Shown one piece after another: positions 6,916-10,436 of a stretch of DNA of 10,436 nucleotides. A model generated the notes under the pieces. The model made no database searches, had not been told where the DNA came from, and saw nothing but the letters and a program-made list of their open reading frames with translations. The position numbers and the translations under genes were made by a program. The DNA is from Candidatus Sulfotelmatobacter sp. (GTDB lineage: Bacteria > Acidobacteriota > Terriglobia > Terriglobales > Acidobacteriaceae), in the NCBI GenBank assembly GCA_030037515.1, contig JASHRE010000174.1:1-10436 (forward strand), in the 5' to 3' direction. Position 1 is the stretch's first letter; every line of letters begins with the position of its first letter.

Positions 6916-7218
6916 ATGCTTGGCGGACTTACCAGTGAGCAGTGGATTGCGCGCTACGAAAGAAGTCACCAACATCCGGTAAACCGCGTCTGCCACACCT
7001 GCGGCATCCCGGCGATTCTGGTCTCGATTGCCTTGTTCTTCGCCGCATTTTTCCTCCATCGGCTCTGGATTTATGCGGCTACACTTTTCGCGATCGGCTG
7101 GATTTTTCAATTTGTCGGGCACGCCTTTGAGGGGAAGCCGCCGGAATTTTTCCGCGACTGGCGCTTCCTGTTTGTCGGCGTGCGGTGGTGGTGGGCCAAA
7201 ATCCACGGGCGGGCCTGA
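6916..7218 (+). CDS. DUF962 / Mpo1-like membrane protein
   Basis: A 100-aa integral membrane protein of the DUF962 (YGL010w/Mpo1-like) family. Yeast Mpo1 is an Fe(II)-dependent dioxygenase that shortens 2-hydroxy fatty acids. Whether the short bacterial members do this is unproven. Family marks: YERSHQHPVNRVCHTCGIP (14-32, His18, His20, His27 as candidate iron ligands) and FQFVGHAFEGKPPEFF (64-79, His69 and Glu72), followed by WRFLFVGVRWWW. Hydrophobic helices lie at about 32-48 and 51-68. The length is usual for bacterial members. The ATG is the first in frame and has no Shine-Dalgarno. A -10-like TATCAT sits 7 nt upstream. It is divergent from the EF-G-like gene and 92 bp ahead of a DoxX gene on the same strand. 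Confidence 0.88.
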   Translation: MLGGLTSEQWIARYERSHQHPVNRVCHTCGIPAILVSIALFFAAFFLHRLWIYAATLFAIGWIFQFVGHAFEGKPPEFFRDWRFLFVGVRWWWAKIHGRA

Positions 7219-7227
7219 AGAGTGGGA

Positions 7228-7260
7228 TCCCAGGTCTCGCCGCCTTTGCAACACCTGGGA
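7228..7260. repeat. 8-bp perfect inverted repeat in the DUF962-DoxX spacer
   Basis: TCCCAGGT (7228-7235) and ACCTGGGA (7253-7260), 17 nt apart, fill the first half of the 92-bp spacer. Both arms are exact. No T-run follows, so it is not a classical terminator. It could be an mRNA hairpin, an operator dyad or part of an interspersed element. Confidence 0.5.
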
Positions 7261-7310
7261 ACGATGGCCCTCGAGGCCCCATATTGCCGGGCGCTATCCC
7301 TGAGAATTCC

Positions 7311-7697
7311 ATGCCGCTGCGTTCCCCGCAATTCGTGGACATCAGTCTGCTTCTGCTCCGACTGATGGTCGGCCTGGTCTTCGTGACCAGCGGCTACCGT
7401 CACCTCAAAAACCCAGAAGAACGATCCAAGAGTATCGGGATGCCGAAGGGCTTCACGATTTTTCTAGGGTTCGGCGAAGTTGCCGGTGGGCTCGGGGTGG
7501 CTTTTGGCGTTCTTACTCAAATTGCTGCGCTGGGGCTGATTCTCATCATGGGCGGAGCAATCTACAAAAAAATCTTTGCCTGGCACACCGGGTTCTGGGG
7601 CGAAAAGGGATCCGGATGGCACTACGATTTGATGTTCGTCCTGATGAATCTGGTGATCGCGGCCACCAACGGCGGCGCTTACGTCCTGATGAGATAG
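7311..7697 (+). CDS. DoxX family membrane protein
   Basis: A 128-aa protein with four hydrophobic helices at about 11-28, 47-66, 69-86 and 106-124, the DoxX/DUF417-like fold. DoxX relatives include a subunit of archaeal thiosulfate:quinone oxidoreductase and many uncharacterised proteins, some linked to redox stress. No specific reaction can be assigned. Supporting sequence: RLMVGLVFVTSGYRHLKNP (17-35) with the conserved helix-1 ending, and GFGEVAGGLGVAFGVLTQ (53-70) with the typical buried Glu56. WHTGFWGEKGSGWHYD forms the loop before helix 4. The frame stays open upstream to 7185, but that overlaps the DUF962 gene and has no membrane-protein character. The ATG at 7311 begins directly before helix 1. 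The Shine-Dalgarno is weak (GAG). It may be co-transcribed with the gene upstream. Confidence 0.88.
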   Translation: MPLRSPQFVDISLLLLRLMVGLVFVTSGYRHLKNPEERSKSIGMPKGFTIFLGFGEVAGGLGVAFGVLTQIAALGLILIMGGAIYKKIFAWHTGFWGEKGSGWHYDLMFVLMNLVIAATNGGAYVLMR

Positions 7698-7720
7698 TTA
7701 CACGCCGGTTCGGGAGTGGC

Positions 7721-7744
7721 GCGGTTTTGGCGCGCCAAACCCGC
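7721..7744. repeat. 24-nt near-perfect palindrome after DoxX
   Basis: Arms GCGGTTTTGGCG and CGCCAAACCCGC differ by one base from perfect complementarity and meet at GGCGCGCC. It starts 23 nt after the DoxX stop, in the spacer between convergent genes. It may act as a bidirectional terminator or be an interspersed palindromic unit. Confidence 0.6.
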
Positions 7745-7749
7745 TTGTT

Positions 7750-7771
7750 CGTCCCCGGAAAAGCCGGGACG
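7750..7771. repeat. Second hairpin in the DoxX-peptidase spacer
   Basis: CGTCCCCGG, AAAAG, CCGGGACG: an 8-bp stem with one bulged C and an A-rich loop, 5 nt after the first palindrome. Minus-strand reading gives the same fold. It has no T-run. Confidence 0.6.
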
Positions 7772-7785
7772 ATCCGCGCGGCGAG

Positions 7786-7830
7786 TCCAGGTCCTTCGCG
7801 CGACAAAAAGCGTCTCGCTCAGGGTGACAA
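7786..7830 (-). repeat. Interspersed intergenic element ('CCTGAGCGA...AAGGACCT' type)
   Basis: On the minus strand this reads GTCACCCTGAGCGAGACGC ... GCGAAGGACCTGGACTC. I recognise it as the GTCATCCTGAGCGAAGC...GAAGGACCT sequence scattered between genes of many environmental bacteria, whose chance translation gives 'CHPERSEG...KDLDSP'. Here the translation is CHPERDAFCRAKDLDSP. It is a repeat, not a gene. It lies directly beside the two palindromes, so 7721-7830 may be one compound element. Confidence 0.55.
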
Positions 7831-7873
7831 GCAAAGTGCACTTCTGATAGCGGGTCCAGCCGTTCTTCGCGGA

Positions 7874-8680
7874 TTATCGAGCTCTGTTGGCGGCAGCTTG
7901 CACGAAAGCGCAAAAAATCTGGCGGGACGCTTCGTCCTGATCGACGGAGCGTTCCGGATGCCACTGCACGGCCAGCACAAAATGGTCAGCGGCCGTGCCC
8001 TCAAGCGCTTCGATGATTCCATCGAGGGGGCAGCGCGCGACGATGCGGAGTCCGGTGCCAACTGAGTCAGCCGATTGATGGTGCGAAGAATTGACGGGAA
8101 GAATGATGTTCGAGGCCTGCCCGCCAGGCTGCGCATGCCTCGACCGCTGAGGGTCGCCTTTGCCAGATAAAATCTGGCCGAGCAAAGATTCCGACTCTAT
8201 TTCGACCGAGTGTGCGGCTGGGACCTTGCTGCCCGCTTCATGATCGACCTTGGCTCGCGTGCCTTTCGGCAGAGAATCTGGAATGTGCTGGATCAACGAT
8301 CCCTGGCGGTAGACATTCAGGCTTTGTAGGCCGTAGCAGATGCCAAGCACCGGCTTTCGCAGGCGATACCCATCGTCGAGCAGAAGGTTGTCGACCGCGT
8401 CGCGTCGTGGATCGGCGGCCGCCGTTTTTGGCGATCGCGCAGCACGAAAACGTGCCGGATCGACATCGGCTTTGCTTCCCGGCAGCAGGACGCCGTCGCA
8501 ATTTTCGGCAGCTTTCTTGATCTCCGACGGGCCCTGATAGAGCGCGATGCGCACGGGTTCGCCTCCGGCCAGTGCAACCGCGCTTTCGTATTGCGCAATG
8601 GCACGCTCCGCGTACCTTGCATCGCAAGAGTGCGGCATGGGAATGGCGATGCGGGGCAGTCTGTTCGGCCGCGAAAGCAT
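7874..8680 (-). CDS. Peptidase C26, gamma-glutamyl-GABA hydrolase family (PuuD-like)
   Basis: A 268-aa class I glutamine amidotransferase-fold hydrolase, expected to cleave a gamma-glutamyl amide in the cytoplasm. PuuD, the known member, hydrolyses gamma-glutamyl-GABA in putrescine catabolism. The catalytic triad is complete: Cys115 in GICYGLQSLNV, and His241 with Glu243 in AVQWHPE. LLPGSKADVDP (65-75) matches the family's LPGGxDVxP, with Ser for Gly. VNSSHHQS (196-203) is the active-site loop. Between LLGQILSG (167-174) and that loop there are about 17 more residues than in PuuD, encoded by a self-complementary DNA segment (8110-8143). The ATG directly follows the TAG of the upstream gene (TAGATG), so translation is probably coupled. 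No putrescine genes are nearby, so the natural substrate is open. Confidence 0.9.
   Translation of the reverse strand: MLSRPNRLPRIAIPMPHSCDARYAERAIAQYESAVALAGGEPVRIALYQGPSEIKKAAENCDGVLLPGSKADVDPARFRAARSPKTAAADPRRDAVDNLLLDDGYRLRKPVLGICYGLQSLNVYRQGSLIQHIPDSLPKGTRAKVDHEAGSKVPAAHSVEIESESLLGQILSGKGDPQRSRHAQPGGQASNIILPVNSSHHQSADSVGTGLRIVARCPLDGIIEALEGTAADHFVLAVQWHPERSVDQDEASRQIFCAFVQAAANRAR
8110..8143. repeat. Palindromic segment inside the peptidase C26 gene
   Basis: Perfect 7-bp arms TCGAGGC (8110-8116) and GCCTCGA (8137-8143) enclose a second complementary pair, GCCTG (8115-8119) / CAGGC (8125-8129), as an alternative fold. Another small hairpin, CGACC (8141-8145) / GGTCG (8152-8156), adjoins it. 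The segment encodes residues 180-191 in frame, inside what looks like an extra loop. Confidence 0.6.
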
Positions 8681-8974
8681 CTAGCCAGCCCGCTCGATGG
8701 CCGATAAGGCGCGGGCACGATGGTAGTGACGAATTTCCGTCACGCTGGCGCATATGAAAATGATCGCGGCTTCAACGACCGCCAACGGCACGGCGAAATG
8801 GCGATAGGCGATGCGCATATCCGGATGCACGCCCCGAATCGCAGCAACCACCACCGTACCGATTAGTGATAGTAAGAGCGTGACGGAGAAACCAAGCAGG
8901 GTTCCAACGAAAGTCAGCAGCAAGATACGGACCGGAACGCCGTACCAGCGCGGCGAATGGGAAAAAGATCTCAT
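8681..8974 (-). CDS. Small two-helix membrane protein, hypothetical
   Basis: A 97-aa protein I cannot assign to a named family. It has a short basic/aromatic N-terminus (MRSFSHSPRWYGVPVR), a hydrophobic segment at about 16-44, a polar link RGVHPDMRIAYRHF, a second hydrophobic segment at about 60-77, and a basic tail EIRHYHRARALSAIERAG. Cytoplasmic ends are likely. I chose the ATG at 8974 over the GTG at 8983. GGAA lies 10 nt upstream of the ATG. A TAAAAT -10 candidate at 8994-8989 would place the transcription start near 8982, after the first base of the GTG codon. Its TAG is immediately followed by the ATG of the peptidase C26 gene, so the two are very likely one operon, and the protein may have a role linked to that enzyme. 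Confidence 0.75.
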   Translation of the reverse strand: MRSFSHSPRWYGVPVRILLLTFVGTLLGFSVTLLLSLIGTVVVAAIRGVHPDMRIAYRHFAVPLAVVEAAIIFICASVTEIRHYHRARALSAIERAG

Positions 8975-8988
8975 GCGTTGCACGTTCC

Positions 8989-8994
8989 ATTTTA
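8989..8994 (-). promoter_or_regulatory. Possible -10 box of the membrane protein-peptidase operon
   Basis: TAAAAT on the minus strand (5 of 6 to consensus), 14 nt before the ATG at 8974. No convincing -35. The expected transcription start, near 8982, gives a leader of about 8 nt. Confidence 0.35.
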
Positions 8995-9019
8995 ACGGTT
9001 TCAGGCGGGGAACGAGGCC

Positions 9020-9050
9020 GAAGCTTGCCGCTCGTGGTGGAAGCTTGCCG
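9020..9050. repeat. Two 11-bp direct repeats 20 bp apart in a divergent promoter region
   Basis: GAAGCTTGCCG occurs at 9020-9030 and again at 9040-9050, exactly two helical turns apart. They lie in the 202-bp region between the minus-strand operon and the plus-strand gene at 9177. The spacing suits two protein monomers or dimers on one DNA face, so this is a candidate operator. A chance duplication is possible. Confidence 0.45.
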
Positions 9051-9162
9051 GCCTGTGCCGTCCGGTGAGATGCGGCAAATCACGCCTGTCCCCGCAAAAA
9101 GCGCGAGAGTCGTGAGAACAAGGACGGAGCACCCGCGTGGTAGGGCAACTGGCATAAATGTG

Positions 9163-9168
9163 TAGAAT
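9163..9168 (+). promoter_or_regulatory. Possible -10 box of the 244-aa gene
   Basis: TAGAAT (5 of 6 to consensus), 8 nt before the ATG at 9177, the same distance as TATAAT from the VWA start. There is no Shine-Dalgarno between them. The expected transcription start, near 9175, would make the mRNA leaderless. Confidence 0.4.
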
Positions 9169-9176
9169 AAAGCTAC

Positions 9177-9911
9177 ATGTCACAGGCAGCCCCAGCAATT
9201 ACCCGGAGCCCGGTGGAAGTTGTTCGAGCGACTCCGGTTTCACAAGCGCCCAACGGATTGTGTTACGCGACCGCGGGCGAGATCGCGGTGAACTCTTTCG
9301 ATCTGGAGCGTATGATCGCCGCCGTTCCTGCGCGGATTGCGGCGGCACTCGATCGCAAAGCCTATTACTTCGTTCCGCTCGCGGTAAATCAGGGAGACGA
9401 AACCGTCATCGCCGATCGCTATGACGTTGCGCTCAGTGACAACGCCGTTTGCCATCGCAACCTGAATCTGGGCGACTCGCAGTGCGTGTTCATTTCCACG
9501 CGGCTGATGGACGACAAGTTTTCCGTGGCGTTCGAGTTTTATATCAACGTCGGCCACGCGCTGGTCGAGCGGGCCGGCGTTTCACGCGAATTCAGCGATC
9601 TGGTCTGGGGACAAGTCGAAGCCGGCGTTCGCGGCGAAACTTCCATGGACGCCTGGGAAGCGCGCAAGCTGGCGACGGCCAATGGTCCGGAAGCGGAGCG
9701 ATACAAAAACGAATACCTGGAAGCGGCGTTTTCAGATTCGATCTCGATTTATTTGCTGTCGCTTTATCTCGACGTGGACTATTACGATCTGCGGGAGCGG
9801 GACTATCCGCTGCTGGCGCCGTCGGCGATGGCGGAGCGGCTGAGGAAGATCGCCGAACTGTTTCCGCCCAATGTGGGATTCGAGTTCTCGATTCTCTACA
9901 AGCGCCGGTAG
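9177..9911 (+). CDS. Hypothetical protein, unrecognised family
   Basis: A 244-aa protein with no signal peptide and no membrane helix, so probably cytoplasmic. I recognise no family. Residues 1-27 look disordered (Ala/Pro/Ser-rich). A mixed alpha/beta body follows, with FVPLAVNQGDETVIADRYDV (65-84), VGHALVERAGV (125-135), YLEAAFSDSISIYLLSLYL (180-198), and an aromatic/acidic stretch DVDYYDLRERDYPLLAP. VGHALVE and EAAFSD faintly recall the zinc-ligand helices of gluzincin peptidases (HExxH, then NEAxSD), but the HExxH Glu and second His are replaced by Ala and Glu. Any such relation would be to an inactive homologue and is speculative. The frame is long, its third positions are GC-rich, and the composition is ordinary for a protein, so the gene is real. 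The ATG lacks a Shine-Dalgarno and has a -10-like box 8 nt upstream. Confidence 0.82.
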   Translation: MSQAAPAITRSPVEVVRATPVSQAPNGLCYATAGEIAVNSFDLERMIAAVPARIAAALDRKAYYFVPLAVNQGDETVIADRYDVALSDNAVCHRNLNLGDSQCVFISTRLMDDKFSVAFEFYINVGHALVERAGVSREFSDLVWGQVEAGVRGETSMDAWEARKLATANGPEAERYKNEYLEAAFSDSISIYLLSLYLDVDYYDLRERDYPLLAPSAMAERLRKIAELFPPNVGFEFSILYKRR

Positions 9912-10194
9912 CTCCCTCGCCGCGGATCCACGCGGATTCTCGTCACGACTTCCTTTCTGAGCCAAGTCTTCCTCGAAACTTTGGCCATCGTCGTCGGTAC
10001 CCAACTTCTCGGAAGGCACGGACTGCGCGCCGCAGAAGCAGCGGCGGAATCCGGATCGCCGCAACCATGAGGCTGTAGATCAGGCGGCCAGGATTGCGGA
10101 GGCCCTCTCGTCCGGATAGGAATCGTAGGCCATGGATGGCCAGCGGCAAACCGAGATTCTCGTTCCGAGTCGCGGGGTGGTCGCAGCGCCTTCG
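9912..10194. other. Intergenic region between convergent genes
   Basis: A 283-bp spacer at the convergent 3' ends of the 244-aa gene and the right-edge gene. It begins with a near-tandem CGCGGATC-CA-CGCGGATT direct repeat (about 9920-9939). Its minus strand stays open in the frame of the right-edge gene for about 83 codons past the TAG and would encode a very Arg-rich peptide. I do not regard that as a gene. No terminator with a T-run is visible. Confidence 0.4.
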
Positions 10195-10436
10195 CTACTT
10201 ATTCGAGATCACGAACTCCACGCTGCTTGATCCGTTCGGACTCACCGTCACCGATTTCTCCCACATTTTCGGACTGGAGAACATCGGGCGCTCGACGCTA
10301 CGTTCGGTGAGCACGTCGAAGGCATGCTCTTTGCCCACCAGATTCCAGCCTTCATGCCAGGCGACGAGCTGGTATGTGCCCGAAGGGACATCGGTCAGCT
10401 CGAAACGTCCGCTCTCGTCAGTGACAGCATAATAGG
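10195..10436 (-). CDS. C-terminus of a carboxypeptidase-regulatory/transthyretin-like domain protein (partial)
   Basis: The frame is open from the window edge to a TAG at 10197-10195. The 79 visible residues include YYAVTDESGRFELTDVPSG then TYQLVAWHEGW. This is the conserved core of the carboxypeptidase regulatory-like (CarboxypepD_reg/transthyretin-like) beta-sandwich: a turn with Asp-x-x-Gly-x-Phe, then 'VPxGTYxLxAWHE'. In Acidobacteriota, Planctomycetes and Verrucomicrobia this sequence is typical of exported proteins, often near cytochrome or copper-protein genes. It is followed by a short strand-rich tail (SVTVSPNGSSSVEFVISNK). The start, signal peptide and any partner domain lie beyond 10436, so the full architecture and function are unknown. 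Confidence 0.8.
   Translation of the reverse strand, partial: YYAVTDESGRFELTDVPSGTYQLVAWHEGWNLVGKEHAFDVLTERSVERPMFSSPKMWEKSVTVSPNGSSSVEFVISNK

Noticed and set aside
7185..7310. 42-residue N-terminal extension of DoxX
   Set aside because: It overlaps the end of the DUF962 gene, is Gly/Pro-rich with no membrane character, and crosses the 7228-7260 inverted repeat. ATG 7311 precedes helix 1 directly.
8772..9155. Minus-strand 127-aa frame with a signal-like N-terminus (LVLTTLALFAGTGVIC)
   Set aside because: It overlaps almost the whole 97-aa membrane-protein gene in another frame, and its C-terminal part has no protein-like pattern. The smaller frame has the helices and the tight junction with the peptidase gene.
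9943..10194. In-frame continuation past the TAG of the right-edge gene (about 83 codons, Arg-rich), or a TTG-started 68-aa protein
   Set aside because: No ribosome binding site and extreme arginine content typical of a chance GC-rich frame. Amber read-through has no support.

Overview
The window looks like chromosomal DNA of a GC-rich member of the Acidobacteriota (Terriglobia/Koribacter-like). The clearest sign is a secreted von Willebrand A protein of the type named 'VWFA-related Acidobacterial domain'. Others are a DUF3052 protein, an EF-G-2 type GTPase, a 'TDESGRFELTDVPSGTY' surface-protein motif and intergenic repeats of the kind scattered through these genomes. This assignment rests on protein character, not on a search.

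Layout. Positions 25-6603 are a minus-strand block: a Gfo/Idh/MocA sugar or inositol dehydrogenase (25-1083), a DUF3052 protein (1298-1702), the VWA protein (1718-2800), an RluD-type 23S rRNA pseudouridine synthase (2906-3919), a 5'-truncated PIN-domain (VapC-like) remnant (4039-4287) and an EF-G-like translation GTPase (4501-6603). A divergent intergenic region follows, then two short plus-strand membrane-protein genes: a DUF962/Mpo1-like protein (6916-7218) and a DoxX-family protein (7311-7697). These converge, across a repeat-rich spacer, on a minus-strand pair: a small two-helix membrane protein (8681-8974) abutting a class I glutamine amidotransferase-like peptidase C26 (7874-8680). A divergent spacer with a 20-bp-phased direct repeat separates this pair from an unrecognised 244-aa plus-strand protein (9177-9911). 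The right edge holds the C-terminus of a minus-strand transthyretin/carboxypeptidase-regulatory-like domain protein (10195-10436) whose start lies outside the window.

Function. Most genes are housekeeping or accessory singletons. RluD (modifies helix 69 of 23S rRNA) and the EF-G-like GTPase both act at the ribosome. The peptidase and its membrane-protein neighbour are likely co-translated. I see no defence island, phage, CRISPR array or biosynthetic cluster.

Best leads: (i) a self-complementary DNA segment (8110-8143) inside the peptidase C26 gene, coinciding with about 17 apparently extra residues next to the active-site His loop, with a second, different hairpin in the interdomain linker of the EF-G-like gene (5706-5736), which suggests palindromic elements tolerated in coding DNA; (ii) -10-like hexamers 7-14 nt upstream of several start codons, suggesting leaderless or very short-leader mRNAs; (iii) the orphan 244-aa protein; (iv) the PIN remnant.
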